Virus record (IMG/VR): IMGVR_UViG_3300035180_001563
Span: 1-64,000 of that record
Strand: one strand, 5' to 3'
DNA length: 64,000 nucleotides
Source: a virus
A program made the translations under genes and the position numbers. Every line of letters starts with the position of its first letter. The first letter of the stretch is position 1. Positions 13,374 through 22,659 of this stretch are shown piece by piece. Under the pieces are notes generated by a model. It saw nothing but the letters and a program-made list of their open reading frames with translations, was not told where the DNA came from and ran no database searches.

Positions 13374-13475
13374 TTAATCTTCCCAACCCTCTCCAAGGGC
13401 ACACACAGGCATCGCTGGGGCAGTCCATGCCTCTGCGGGTGTATGCTCAAAAGTAAAAAAGGTTGCAAATGTCAT
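13374..13475 (-). CDS. Very small protein (33 residues)
   Basis: ATG 13475 with GGAG 9 nt upstream. The product starts MTFATFFTFEHTPAEAW and ends CALGEGWED. It lies directly after the frameshifted gene at 13495 and directly before the terminator at 13318, so it is the last gene of a short operon. Composition and position look coding, but no family is known. Confidence 0.5.
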   Translation of the reverse strand: MTFATFFTFEHTPAEAWTAPAMPVCALGEGWED

Positions 13476-13494
13476 TTAGTAAATCTCCAATAAA

Positions 13495-13687
13495 TTAGGT
13501 TTTGTTAAGCTTTTGCTCAACTGTTGAATCAACTATATATAATCTATTTATAAAAGTCAACGAAAAGTTTTTTATTTTTCTTAAAAAATACTTTTTCTTA
13601 AATTCGGGATATTTCATTCCATCTAAGTCTTGTTTAACCTGTGCTTCTAACTTTTTTGTCTGTTCAAACAAGATCTCTAAGTTTCAT
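13495..13687 (-). pseudogene. Small MKLRDLVE-leader gene with an early +1 frame break
   Basis: ATG 13687 reads MKLRDLV then TGA. Skipping one T at GTT TGA A continues as EQTKKLEAQVKQDLDGMKYPEF... to a TAA at 13495, about 62 residues, Lys-rich and helical. The repaired N-terminus MKLRDLVE matches the leader of 9573-9812 and 11079-11486. GTT TGA resembles the CTT TGA +1 site of prfB, so programmed frameshifting is possible. A plain mutation or a sequencing error in the T run is as likely. Confidence 0.5.
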
Positions 13688-13770
13688 AGATGAATTTAGA
13701 GTAACAAAAGGTTATGGACGTTATCCTGCAAATTTCTCTGTGCCGGAAGCTGCGTTCCCAAATCGATGAT

Positions 13771-14157
13771 CTATCGGATGTGACAATTTTTCAATGATTG
13801 TTCAATTCCTACACTAATTAGATAATGACTGTCAACATAATGAGGATTGGCCTTAATAAGTGATGAGGCTAATTCCTCAGCTTTATTAACTGTTGTAAGC
13901 ACATCGTTGATATGATACTGAGCTTGATGTTCTCTTTTGTCGTTTAACACTGTAAACACCCAAAAAACCTCATTAGTGTTTTGATCCATCTCAATATCAA
14001 ATTCAATATACCATCCAGGTTGATGAAGATACATCAAAGCATGAACAAACATAGAAGCAACTTCTTCTATGGTTTTGCCGTACTCATTTTGAAGACCCTG
14101 ATTGAGGTCTTCTTGAAATTCAAAATTAAGTTGTGGTTCTGTACTTTCGTTATTCAC
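13771..14157 (-). CDS. Hypothetical protein
   Basis: GTG 14157 is chosen as start because GGAG lies 7 nt before it; a TTG at 14178 is the longer option. About 128 residues. The centre has a beta-sheet pattern (YIEFDIEMDQN, VFWVFTVLND) flanked by helices. The acidic N-terminus is Glu/Asn-rich. No recognised domain. Confidence 0.65.
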   Translation of the reverse strand: MNNESTEPQLNFEFQEDLNQGLQNEYGKTIEEVASMFVHALMYLHQPGWYIEFDIEMDQNTNEVFWVFTVLNDKREHQAQYHINDVLTTVNKAEELASSLIKANPHYVDSHYLISVGIEQSLKNCHIR

Positions 14158-14223
14158 AAACGAACTCCAAATTTTCAATACTATAATACAATAATCTGAG
14201 GTATACTACAAATATTTAAATTT

Positions 14224-14649
14224 TTACACAGCTGCAAGAATCGTATTAATACGGTCTTGAGTCAAAAGTCCTGCTGAAACCAATGCAGCCATACCGGCAA
14301 TTGTTTCTGGATCGGTTACATCGATCGATTCCGCAATCTTAAACATGTCTAACCATACCTCTACTGGCACAATGGTTTTAGCTGCTGTGTATATACTTTG
14401 GAGCTCAGCTGTTGTAAAACGTTTCATTATTTCTAATTTTGTGAATACGGTATGTACATTACTTGGGCTGACGTACTCATTATCAGCGTATGTGTTATCT
14501 GGTTGTCTGAACTGACCCATCGTTACCGTATCAGGTGCATCAACAATTATAATGTCTGAACCTAATATGCTATTTTGTTCAACATATTCTGATGCAGATG
14601 AGACTGTTAGTATTTCAACGATTTGATCTTTGTGTAAACGTACAAGCAT
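14224..14649 (-). CDS. Tail-fibre-associated small protein (paralogue of 45565-45993)
   Basis: 141 residues directly downstream of an adhesin gene, AAGGA before ATG. The C-terminal 80 residues (VFTKLEIMKRFTTAELQSIY, then DPETIAGMAALVSAGLL) correspond to ITKFQFRQLFTLAERV and NPNTIAGVQMLEQLGLI in the protein at 45565. Both sit at the 3' side of fibre genes, as tail-fibre assembly or accessory proteins do. A chaperone or attachment role is inference. Confidence 0.7.
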   Translation of the reverse strand: MLVRLHKDQIVEILTVSSASEYVEQNSILGSDIIIVDAPDTVTMGQFRQPDNTYADNEYVSPSNVHTVFTKLEIMKRFTTAELQSIYTAAKTIVPVEVWLDMFKIAESIDVTDPETIAGMAALVSAGLLTQDRINTILAAV

Positions 14650-14660
14650 TGTAGTATCCT

Positions 14661-16130
14661 TTATGATGTCTTGATAATTGCGTCCAACATACCAGCTGGT
14701 ACCGCACCCAGTGTTGTGCTTGGTGTTATCTTATAAATTGCTGTTCTCGTTTGAGTTTGCATATTCTGGTAAAATAGTGTAGGAGTAGACGTGGCATTAT
14801 AAAACATTCCTGGTCCATTAGCAGCAATACCAGAACTGAGTTTTGTTGCATATGTGTAATATGAAGGGAATGTCATTTCATTTGCGGATGAGTATGCTAC
14901 TGATAAACCATTATCAACTGAGCTATACGAAGATAATATTGGTGCATACGTTGAATTATCACCAAGAACCAGTTTATCTCCATATAAGAACGAAGCAGAA
15001 GACGGGTTCGTTCCGGTGATGGATGAACTTATGGAATTAAGTACTAGAGATCCTACTGATAGCGTCCAATTATCACCATATTTCACAATTGATGTATTAG
15101 ATGAGTTTGACATAACCCATGTAGTTGAGGCTGTGGATACTCCTGGTGAAATTGACGTGGTGGGGTTACTATATGTAGTACCATTTGCGATTTCAGTACC
15201 ACTAAATACAACATTATTTGAACCATAATCTGTAGCAAATATGTCTCCACTTAGATACAGATACGAACCAACACCCGAGTTAACAACAAAACTACCAACA
15301 TATTGTTGTTTACCGACCAAGCTTGCTCCTGTCATGTTTATATTATTTGACATTCTCCAACCAAAACGAGTAGGTCCATACGTACAGTTGCCAACAGAAT
15401 TAATTAAATTACCACCCCAAACCCATGAACCACTAACAGTTGGTGTATCTGAGTACACATAACTAATATACCAAGGATAATTATTCGTACTCGTGCCATC
15501 ATATGCAGAAACAATCGAATAACATCTTACTGAAGAAAATGAAAATATAGGACCAAAAAAGTGTACACTCATATTTTGTGGTAGAGAATTGATTGTTCCA
15601 AACGTCGTCGCTGCAGACCATGATACTCCAAGATTAGTACTCGTATAGTATCCTATATAACTAGTAGATGAATATGCAGAAGCTTGTAAAAATATCGTGT
15701 TGGATATAGGATTGTAGTTTAATTTAAGATTGTCATAATAAACCCAGAGCGATGTATTGATAGATACAGAAGATGAATTTGTTATCCAGGTATTTCCACT
15801 ATCATTTGAATACATTATTCGAACATATAGAGTCGTAGACCCAACTATTCTGTACGTTCCAAACACAAGAAAACCAGTTTGTGGATCATAATAACCATTT
15901 TCAAACTGTGACCATGTTTGTCCATCAGCAGGATCATCTGTGAATATCTGAGTCATTTGAGGAGTTGGAGTTGTAACTCCATACAAAGATGTATCACCGG
16001 CGGGGTTTAGTGACTGAATTGCTTTCCAACCAGTTGGAGGATTTTCTCTATTGGGGTATCCTCGTATGATTGACCCTTTAGGTAAGCCTCCACTACCACC
16101 TTGACTATAAAATTGCGTTAATGTACTCAC
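14661..16130 (-). CDS. Putative tail adhesin with Asp-box (BNR) repeats
   Basis: 489 residues, GTG start with AGGAG. The sequence is rich in Ser, Thr, Tyr and Gly. Repeats such as YSNDSGNTW and STNLGVSWS match the SxDxGxTW Asp-box of sialidase-type beta-propellers. LPKGSIIRGYPNRENPPTGW near the start resembles a short attachment region. A receptor-binding or glycan-recognising fibre tip is likely; enzymatic activity is not shown. A perfect TATAAATA box lies 28 nt upstream. Confidence 0.72.
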   Translation of the reverse strand: MSTLTQFYSQGGSGGLPKGSIIRGYPNRENPPTGWKAIQSLNPAGDTSLYGVTTPTPQMTQIFTDDPADGQTWSQFENGYYDPQTGFLVFGTYRIVGSTTLYVRIMYSNDSGNTWITNSSSVSINTSLWVYYDNLKLNYNPISNTIFLQASAYSSTSYIGYYTSTNLGVSWSAATTFGTINSLPQNMSVHFFGPIFSFSSVRCYSIVSAYDGTSTNNYPWYISYVYSDTPTVSGSWVWGGNLINSVGNCTYGPTRFGWRMSNNINMTGASLVGKQQYVGSFVVNSGVGSYLYLSGDIFATDYGSNNVVFSGTEIANGTTYSNPTTSISPGVSTASTTWVMSNSSNTSIVKYGDNWTLSVGSLVLNSISSSITGTNPSSASFLYGDKLVLGDNSTYAPILSSYSSVDNGLSVAYSSANEMTFPSYYTYATKLSSGIAANGPGMFYNATSTPTLFYQNMQTQTRTAIYKITPSTTLGAVPAGMLDAIIKTS

Positions 16131-16157
16131 AACAGCTCCTTTTTACTAATTACATTT

Positions 16158-16165
16158 TATTTATA
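16158..16165 (-). promoter_or_regulatory. Late promoter TATAAATA
   Basis: A perfect minus-strand match 28 nt before the GTG at 16130. It overlaps the 3' end of the upstream fibre gene. Confidence 0.7.
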
Positions 16166-17663
16166 TTAAAACCCACCCTGGATTTGTTGTATTTCCTGAG
16201 TATTGTAATCCAAAGCTGGCATTTGATACGTCAACAGTCATAGAACCTGACACACCCATTATCCGACATGTTCCGTATGGGATTATTGTACATGTGAGTG
16301 TTCCACTTAAGTTTACAAATCTCACTATATCTCCAGTTACTGGGGCAGAAGGTAATGATAAAGCAACAGAAGCAGTTGCAACATATGTTATTCCAGCAAC
16401 AGCTGTTATGTTTGTACTTATCAAAGATATAGGACTATTGCTCTGTGGATGTTTCCATGTAAGTGGTGTTGGGTCAGTGGCACCATTCCACGTTAGACAC
16501 GTAAACAGATCTGACATTGGGGGGGCTGGAATAAATCCAGTTACTCCTGCAGACGTTTGATAAACAATATTAAATGAGTCTCCACCCATAATGTTTGTTG
16601 TTGAACCAGCAGACCCAGTAGTATTTTGATTTAATGTTGGAATATCAGCTGCAGTAATTGCTCTAAATGTTGGTGTTCCTGATGATCCACTGGGGGCAGC
16701 GAAAAAATAATTGGCTGTTTGTGATCCTATTGCAGCAATAACATCAGATGAATTAATGTTAGATCCAGTTGTAACTAATCCCTTGTTATTAACGGTAACT
16801 TTGCTATATGTTCCACTAACAACCCCAGAACTATTCAAAGATGTAATAATAGTGCCTGTACCAGAACCAACAACATCTCCCGATAAAGTTATATGTTGAC
16901 TACTTGCAGTATTATCAACATATAACTTATTGACTACATCTGAATCATTGACAAATCCACCAGTTGGTGTAGGAATCGTTACTCCAGTGTCAAGAGTCAT
17001 CGTTAAACTTCCAGTCATAGTACTTCCAGTTAACTGTACATATTTTGCATCAGCTTGAGCTACTGTTATACTTCCTGACCCACCAACTGCAATGATTATC
17101 CAGGCTCCTTCGTTCGAATAAACACTCATAGTATCATTACTTGTGTTAAACCATAGTTGACCTGCTATTGGGTTCATCGGAGGAGTTGAATTTGCGTAAT
17201 GTTCCAACATATGTAAGAAGTTTTTATTTAATACTTCTCCATAATTTAAGGCACCTCGACCAGGCAACGATAAACATGTTTGGTTGTTAATTTCATTTTT
17301 TGGAGCAATCAGAGGAGCTCTTGATGTATCTGTAAAATCTATGTAGTATCCAGAAACTATAACATCCACATTTGGATTTAATATTGGTAACGGATATATG
17401 GATTGATCTATACCAGATCCGGCTAGTGATTGATTTGTAACTACTTTCGTGATTAGATTTACAGGATCGTACGTTGACGATAGAACGCTGAGATTTGTAC
17501 AATTTTTTAGTGTTATGTTAGTTAATGGATTGATTATATCAAATAAAGACCCAGGTTGAAATATTGCTGTCACGTCTCCAAAATCTACTATTGTGATTGT
17601 ATTTGTAACTATATCAACTTTTGTTTGTATGTCAACATGAAAAGAACGAGCACTAATAGTCAT
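16161..17663 (-). CDS. Tail fibre/baseplate-type structural protein
   Basis: 500 residues, GGAGGA before ATG. The N-terminal 100 residues form a beta domain. RGALNYGEVLNKNFLHMLEHYANSTPP and GQLWFNTSND are a block found in all neighbouring fibre proteins. One NKLYVD repeat follows, then a repetitive glycine/threonine-rich shaft and a beta C-terminus. It probably forms part of the fibre or its baseplate link. The 4-nt gap to the upstream fibre gene implies a shared transcript. Confidence 0.72.
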   Translation of the reverse strand: MTISARSFHVDIQTKVDIVTNTITIVDFGDVTAIFQPGSLFDIINPLTNITLKNCTNLSVLSSTYDPVNLITKVVTNQSLAGSGIDQSIYPLPILNPNVDVIVSGYYIDFTDTSRAPLIAPKNEINNQTCLSLPGRGALNYGEVLNKNFLHMLEHYANSTPPMNPIAGQLWFNTSNDTMSVYSNEGAWIIIAVGGSGSITVAQADAKYVQLTGSTMTGSLTMTLDTGVTIPTPTGGFVNDSDVVNKLYVDNTASSQHITLSGDVVGSGTGTIITSLNSSGVVSGTYSKVTVNNKGLVTTGSNINSSDVIAAIGSQTANYFFAAPSGSSGTPTFRAITAADIPTLNQNTTGSAGSTTNIMGGDSFNIVYQTSAGVTGFIPAPPMSDLFTCLTWNGATDPTPLTWKHPQSNSPISLISTNITAVAGITYVATASVALSLPSAPVTGDIVRFVNLSGTLTCTIIPYGTCRIMGVSGSMTVDVSNASFGLQYSGNTTNPGWVLI

Positions 17664-17666
17664 TTG

Positions 17667-19118
17667 TTATCCTCCAAATACTAAAAATTCAACTAATTCA
17701 CCACCTGTAAGTATAAGAGGAGATGTAAAAGTTATTTGTGTTGTGGTTGTTTCAGTATAAGAGTTTGTTACGTATGCTTTCACTCCGTTGATAAAAACCC
17801 AAAGATGATTTGTTCCAATTGTATAACTGAATGGTAGGTTGAACACAGTTTGCCCAGCGCCTGCAGTAATCACTATTCGTTTAATATCTGCGACTGTTGA
17901 AATAGACGTGTCAACATATGATTTGGATACAGCCCCATTCGGATCAACAGTTGGGGTTGAGTTGAGAACTATATCTCCAGTCATAGTTCCCCCACTTTTA
18001 GTTAAAAATAACAAGTTAGCTGATATGGTGTCGACATATAAAGACAAGTTATTATCAACATACTGTTTTGTTACTGCACCGAGAGTAGATGTTGGGTCTG
18101 CATTGAGAATCAATGCTCCGTTCATCGTGTCTCCAGCTAAATTAACTGGCGTAAATCCTAGGTTGTTTTGTTTTGTTCCTAAAACTGTTGTGACATTTGT
18201 GTCGAGTGTAGATACACTAACATCAACATATTGCTTCGTTGCTGCCCCCAAACCAGTGATTGGATCGGCGTTGAGGATTAATGAGCCAGTCATTGTACTA
18301 CCATTTAACTGAACATATCGTCCATCAGCAAATACCTGCGATATACCACTAACGGAAACTGCTGCAGTAATTGAATTATCAACATATTGTTTTGTGGCAG
18401 CTTCGAGATTATTATTTGGATCTGCGTGTAATGTAAGTGTTCCGGATAACGTTCCACCATTTATGTGGAGATATAAACCATCTGCTTGAGATTGCGTAAA
18501 TTCTCCAAGCACAGTTGTGTTAATCGCATTAATTATAGTTGTATCAACATATTGTTTTGTAGCGGCATCGTATAAACCTGATGGATCCGAACTAAGTGTT
18601 AACGTTCCAGATAAAGTTCCACCGTTTATGTGGAGATATAAACCATCTGCTTGGGTTTGCGTAAAATCAGAACTTTCAAGAGCTGCTATAGATGAATCAA
18701 CATATTGTTTTGTAGCGGCTTGAAGAGATGACGTTGGATCCCCATTAAGTATTAGGTTACCAGAGAGAACTCCTCCTCCAAGGATAGTTACAACTCCATC
18801 CCAACCCAAACCATCTCTGTATATGTTTAAAATACCTGCACTGTTATTATACCACAATTGACCAACAGTAGGATAGACAGGTGGAGTTCCATTGCTTGCA
18901 AAATTTTCAAGCAAGTAAATGAAATTTTCTTGAACAAGATCACCGTATTCAGGGACACCTTTGCCTAAAATCAAAAGAGATGTGGAAGCGGTTAGTGAAT
19001 TAAATTCCCCCCCATGTAGAGAGGAATTTAGGGGGGCGCTGGGACCATCCGTTTTATATTCGGGGATGGTAAAAGGAAGCTTTAATGTTGAATCTGTAAA
19101 GTTGATTGTATACGCCAT
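17667..19118 (-). CDS. Tail fibre protein with six DP-AATKQYVD repeats
   Basis: 483 residues. After an N-terminal GQLWYNN block it carries six copies of an approximately 50-residue unit built on L-x-x-DP-x5-AATKQYVD, alternating with ADGLYLHINGGTLSGTLTL segments, then an IVITAGAGQTVFNLPF-type tip. Such repeats are typical of trimeric phage fibre shafts. A CATAAATA late box lies 31 nt upstream. Confidence 0.78.
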   Translation of the reverse strand: MAYTINFTDSTLKLPFTIPEYKTDGPSAPLNSSLHGGEFNSLTASTSLLILGKGVPEYGDLVQENFIYLLENFASNGTPPVYPTVGQLWYNNSAGILNIYRDGLGWDGVVTILGGGVLSGNLILNGDPTSSLQAATKQYVDSSIAALESSDFTQTQADGLYLHINGGTLSGTLTLSSDPSGLYDAATKQYVDTTIINAINTTVLGEFTQSQADGLYLHINGGTLSGTLTLHADPNNNLEAATKQYVDNSITAAVSVSGISQVFADGRYVQLNGSTMTGSLILNADPITGLGAATKQYVDVSVSTLDTNVTTVLGTKQNNLGFTPVNLAGDTMNGALILNADPTSTLGAVTKQYVDNNLSLYVDTISANLLFLTKSGGTMTGDIVLNSTPTVDPNGAVSKSYVDTSISTVADIKRIVITAGAGQTVFNLPFSYTIGTNHLWVFINGVKAYVTNSYTETTTTQITFTSPLILTGGELVEFLVFGG

Positions 19119-19148
19119 ATTATATTGTGCTTAATGTTAATCACAATA

Positions 19149-19156
19149 TATTTATG
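19149..19156 (-). promoter_or_regulatory. Late-type promoter box CATAAATA
   Basis: Minus-strand late box (7/8), 31 nt before the fibre gene ATG at 19118. Confidence 0.55.
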
Positions 19157-19182
19157 CTTATAGGCAACAAACGTAAAACAAC

Positions 19183-19827
19183 CTAAGATGTCCAAACTAT
19201 GGCGTGAATTACATCAGCATTTGTTTGAGAAGGTTCTTCGGAGACGCTGGCAATTTGTGTCTTTAAAGTACTTAAATGTTTACGTTGAGTTTCTATATAT
19301 CTTAACATATCTTCATTTAATACACGGACTTGATTAGCAGTGTGTGGTTTTAATGTCCAACTAGCGTTGTCATTAGGGACGGAACACCAAACCAACACAC
19401 TCCAATCTGCAGGGTTTGTTGGATTCATCGAAGCTGATACAGCAGTTAATAAATTTTGTTGATCGATTGGAGATGACCCATAAAAATAAGAAGATCCAAT
19501 AGCACTGCTAACAAAACCAGATACACATGCTGCTGAACAACAACTATTCAACATCGATATTTTGTTAATTTTAATATGTGGTATATTGGGAAGTGTGGTT
19601 ACTACACCATTCAGATAATATGTTGAACTTTCTTGAAGCATCCCATTGAGGGTTTCACTGTTTGAATTAAACGTTTGTAATAACTTAGTTATAACATCTG
19701 GATCTGATATAATTTTATAATTTTGAGGTTTGGAATCAACTAAAGATTGCAAATCATCATCTAATATTCCAACAATTGTAATTATTAGATTTGTTGTTGG
19801 ATCTGTGAATATTACTAATTGGTTCAT
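19183..19827 (-). CDS. Probable tail-fibre accessory protein (DUF4376-like C-terminus)
   Basis: About 214 residues. The ATG at 19827 (MNQLVIF) is preferred because it follows the upstream fibre gene's stop almost directly and an AGGCGA site precedes it. The first part (LVIFTDPTTNLIITIVG) is a small beta domain. The C-terminal half with INKISMLNSCCSAACVSG and IDQQNLLTAV resembles the DUF4376 region of tail-fibre assembly proteins. It ends in a coiled region with RKHLSTLKTQIASV. Fibre attachment or folding is inferred. Confidence 0.65.
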   Translation of the reverse strand: MNQLVIFTDPTTNLIITIVGILDDDLQSLVDSKPQNYKIISDPDVITKLLQTFNSNSETLNGMLQESSTYYLNGVVTTLPNIPHIKINKISMLNSCCSAACVSGFVSSAIGSSYFYGSSPIDQQNLLTAVSASMNPTNPADWSVLVWCSVPNDNASWTLKPHTANQVRVLNEDMLRYIETQRKHLSTLKTQIASVSEEPSQTNADVIHAIVWTS

Positions 19828-19829
19828 GA

Positions 19830-21437
19830 TTATTCGCCTATGACAGTAAATATAGTTTTTAGAGATATTTTGGTAAGGGTAACCCATGATGATTGAGCCA
19901 TAGCATATGCTTGAATCGTCACTCTAATCGGTGTGTTCGCAGGTAAAGCAGGATAGTTCCACTCGAACGGATCTTGGAAAACGCTTCCTGTTGAGGTGTA
20001 GTAAGCTGGCATACTATAATCATTAGGAAAAGTTACATTCCATGCTTTTGTATATCCTGGAGGAGAGTCTACCGAGTAACCTTGTGCATCAACAGATACA
20101 TAACCAGAAAAAGTTCCAGTAGAATCTGTAGCTTGTCCCCATCGACCATCGGAAGAGTTTGGTATTATAACCCATGTTCCTCCTACATACTTCTCCATCT
20201 TTACATAATGACCTGCTACTGTTACAGTTGAGCCACTAAATGTATGATTACTTGTAACATTCAAATTTACACGACAGGTTTGAGGACACGTAAAGGTGAA
20301 TATATTCTGCCCACATAATGTAGAGGCATATGGATATAGACCAGAGTACCATCCACTACCAGCAGAATACATAGGATGGTTTCTGTATGTGGAACTATAT
20401 ATAGGCACAAACGAATTCGTAAACGTTGAAGGTGTAGTTGTATTCCATGCTCCTACCCCATAACATATACTGCCACTTCCCAACCAAGCTGAGGTTGGTG
20501 CAAACATCTTGTATACTTTATTTTTAAACATTGGGTTTGTTGCATCCCAAGGAGTAGCAAGAACACTAGTTATGCGACCACTATTGTCAATTACAAGTTC
20601 TTGTATATTCCCATAACTCCCTGCAGCTACACCTGACGGTGCTAGAGTTGTTGAAACTGTTATGGTCCCTGTTCCAGATGGTGTTACTGTTCCTGTTACA
20701 TCCCCATTAAGAGTAAGGGTTCTATTAGCCAGCGAATCTACATATTGTTTTGTTGCAGCTCCCAAGTTGGCTGTTGGATTTGCACTTAAAATCAACAAAC
20801 CAGACATTGTAGAGCCAGACAATTTAACATATGTATTCCCAGCAACCGTACCAGCACCCGTAATTGCTACATCAACATACTGTTTTGTAGCAGCACCTAA
20901 ACTAGTGGTTGGATCAGAATGTAAGGTTAAATTTCCCAACAATGTTCCACCAGTTAATGGTAGATAGTTTGACGTGGTGTTGGTGACAAGTGTATCAACG
21001 TAAAGTTTCGTTGCAGCCCCTAAACTGGTAGTTGGATCAGCATTCAGGGTCAAATCCCCTGACATTGTTCCACCAGTTTTTTGTAAATATCTTAGATCTG
21101 CATCTGTTTGTGAAATTCCTGAAATTGAGGACCAAGACAAGGTTGTATCATACACCTTCAACAAATTGTGTCCCGAATCAAACCAAAGTTGTCCTATGGT
21201 TGGAAGTATTGGAGGTGTGTTATTAGCAAAATGTTCTAATAACCGAATCCAGTTCTCATTTGCTTTTTCCCCGTAACGAAGATAGCCCATTCCAAACAAG
21301 TTGATAGATGTATGACATTTTTGTGGATTAGTTGCAAATAAGTCTGGTCCATCATAGTCACCAGGGGCTATTTGAAACGGACTCTTACCAGACAAAGCAG
21401 GATTTTGAAAATCAATTGTGTAAACAGTGCCAATCAT
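19830..21437 (-). CDS. Tail fibre protein with three DP-AATKQYVD repeats
   Basis: 535 residues, AAGGAA before ATG. The N-terminus has the RYGEKANENWIRLLEHFANN and IGQLWFDSGH blocks shared with the other fibres, then three shaft repeats. The C-terminal 200 residues form a beta-rich domain (YSAGSGWYSGLYP, VNLNVTSNHTFSGSTVTV) that could be the receptor tip. Two late boxes lie upstream. Confidence 0.75.
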   Translation of the reverse strand: MIGTVYTIDFQNPALSGKSPFQIAPGDYDGPDLFATNPQKCHTSINLFGMGYLRYGEKANENWIRLLEHFANNTPPILPTIGQLWFDSGHNLLKVYDTTLSWSSISGISQTDADLRYLQKTGGTMSGDLTLNADPTTSLGAATKLYVDTLVTNTTSNYLPLTGGTLLGNLTLHSDPTTSLGAATKQYVDVAITGAGTVAGNTYVKLSGSTMSGLLILSANPTANLGAATKQYVDSLANRTLTLNGDVTGTVTPSGTGTITVSTTLAPSGVAAGSYGNIQELVIDNSGRITSVLATPWDATNPMFKNKVYKMFAPTSAWLGSGSICYGVGAWNTTTPSTFTNSFVPIYSSTYRNHPMYSAGSGWYSGLYPYASTLCGQNIFTFTCPQTCRVNLNVTSNHTFSGSTVTVAGHYVKMEKYVGGTWVIIPNSSDGRWGQATDSTGTFSGYVSVDAQGYSVDSPPGYTKAWNVTFPNDYSMPAYYTSTGSVFQDPFEWNYPALPANTPIRVTIQAYAMAQSSWVTLTKISLKTIFTVIGE

Positions 21438-21463
21438 GAAAAAATTCCTTGATTATGTTATTA

Positions 21464-21480
21464 TATTTATGTTATTTATA
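21464..21480 (-). promoter_or_regulatory. Tandem late promoters CATAAATA and TATAAATA
   Basis: Two late boxes on the minus strand, at 21464-21471 and 21473-21480, 27 and 36 nt before the fibre ATG at 21437. The second also covers the end of the upstream gene. Confidence 0.65.
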
Positions 21481-22180
21481 AATCTAATTCCTTAACCAAT
21501 TTGTCCATGTACAGTTTGTCTTCGGCCCTACTCTCAAATTTTTGTTTCCAATACGAAAACCGAACTAGTTGACTTAAAATTAACTGTTCTTCCTTAGTCA
21601 TTAGTTCCATTTTCACCATAAATTTTTTACTTCTTAATAATATCCACGGAGATAACTTTCGTTCGCGGATCAATTGAATTATTTCACTTCCTGTTAAAAT
21701 ATCAAATATTTCTCCAATATCACATTCAGCAACATCTGACATTTTTTCAATCGTTTTTATTGTTATACCAGCCTGCTTTTTTGGAGACAATTTTCTATCC
21801 AAATATTCTAAATAAAATGTGTACATCTCATCTTTTGTCCAATGTGCAGGTAATATTCCTTTATCATTCATCATCTTTATGAACAATTCAGTTTCTGATA
21901 TTTTGAATTTTTTAACGAACTCAGCAAATTTCATAAATGGTTTATATTGTTTTGAATTGATAAAAGAATCCATGCTCGGAGCTGTTCGTTTTTTTGTAGT
22001 GAACCACAATTCATATAATATGAATGCAGCTTGACCAACTGGACTCTTGGAGTCTTCAATCCGTTTCATTTTTTCACATTTATGAGACAAAAATCCAGTA
22101 TCTGTTTTGAAATCTTTCCCACAGTGATGACATGTTAGAATGTTTGTGAATATGTTGCTATCATTACTCATTAGGTTCAT
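21476..22180 (-). CDS. Hypothetical protein with C2H2-like finger
   Basis: 234 residues. Residues 16-34 (LTCHHCGKDFKTDTGFLSHK) are a classical C2H2-type finger followed by Cys. The remainder is long and helical with many Lys/Glu, including KFAEFVKKFKISETELF. It lies 3 nt below the gp62-like gene, so it belongs to the replication operon. DNA or RNA binding is likely from the finger; the function is unknown. Confidence 0.65.
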   Translation of the reverse strand: MNLMSNDSNIFTNILTCHHCGKDFKTDTGFLSHKCEKMKRIEDSKSPVGQAAFILYELWFTTKKRTAPSMDSFINSKQYKPFMKFAEFVKKFKISETELFIKMMNDKGILPAHWTKDEMYTFYLEYLDRKLSPKKQAGITIKTIEKMSDVAECDIGEIFDILTGSEIIQLIRERKLSPWILLRSKKFMVKMELMTKEEQLILSQLVRFSYWKQKFESRAEDKLYMDKLVKELDL

Positions 22181-22182
22181 TT

Positions 22183-22659
22183 TTAAACGGTTCTACATTT
22201 TAACTCAGATTTTACCTTTTGAATCTCATCTTTTTGTAAACCTTGTTGCTCTGCAAACTGTAGTATAGTGTCATTGGATAGTAAAGAATATACCTCGTTT
22301 GCCTGCTGTGTACTATAACCATAATGATTACATATGACTTTGATGCTGTGTTTGTGTTTGTGTGAAGTTGATTTCACTTTCATCCATTTATATTTTTGTG
22401 GTTTTACTGTACATATTGTCATAAGTTTATACAATAAATCTGGATGTTTATTTAAAGTGAATATAAATGGATTGACAAACTCACTCAACATGACAATCTG
22501 AGCTGGATCGCTAGTACCAGATTGCCAACGAGTTGTAACAAGAGGGATAAATCCCTTTCGTTCTTCCTCTTCTAAATTACTATAAAATTCATAGTTTTTC
22601 TTATTTAGTTGATTAAGAACGAGGAATATGTCAAGTTTATACTTCTTTGTGTCGCCCAT
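22183..22659 (-). CDS. 62: Clamp-loader small subunit, gp62-like
   Basis: 158 residues, started at ATG 22659 (MGDTKKYKLDIFLVLNQL) after an AAGG site; T4 gp62 has 187. The YEFYSNLEEEERKGFIPLVT, TRWQSG, IVMLSEFVNPFIFTL and PDLLYKLM segments match the gp62 family layout of cyanophage and vibriophage proteins. It would join the gp44 subunits to load the sliding clamp. Unlike T4, three unrelated genes lie between gp44 and this gene. Confidence 0.75.
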   Translation of the reverse strand: MGDTKKYKLDIFLVLNQLNKKNYEFYSNLEEEERKGFIPLVTTRWQSGTSDPAQIVMLSEFVNPFIFTLNKHPDLLYKLMTICTVKPQKYKWMKVKSTSHKHKHSIKVICNHYGYSTQQANEVYSLLSNDTILQFAEQQGLQKDEIQKVKSELKCRTV

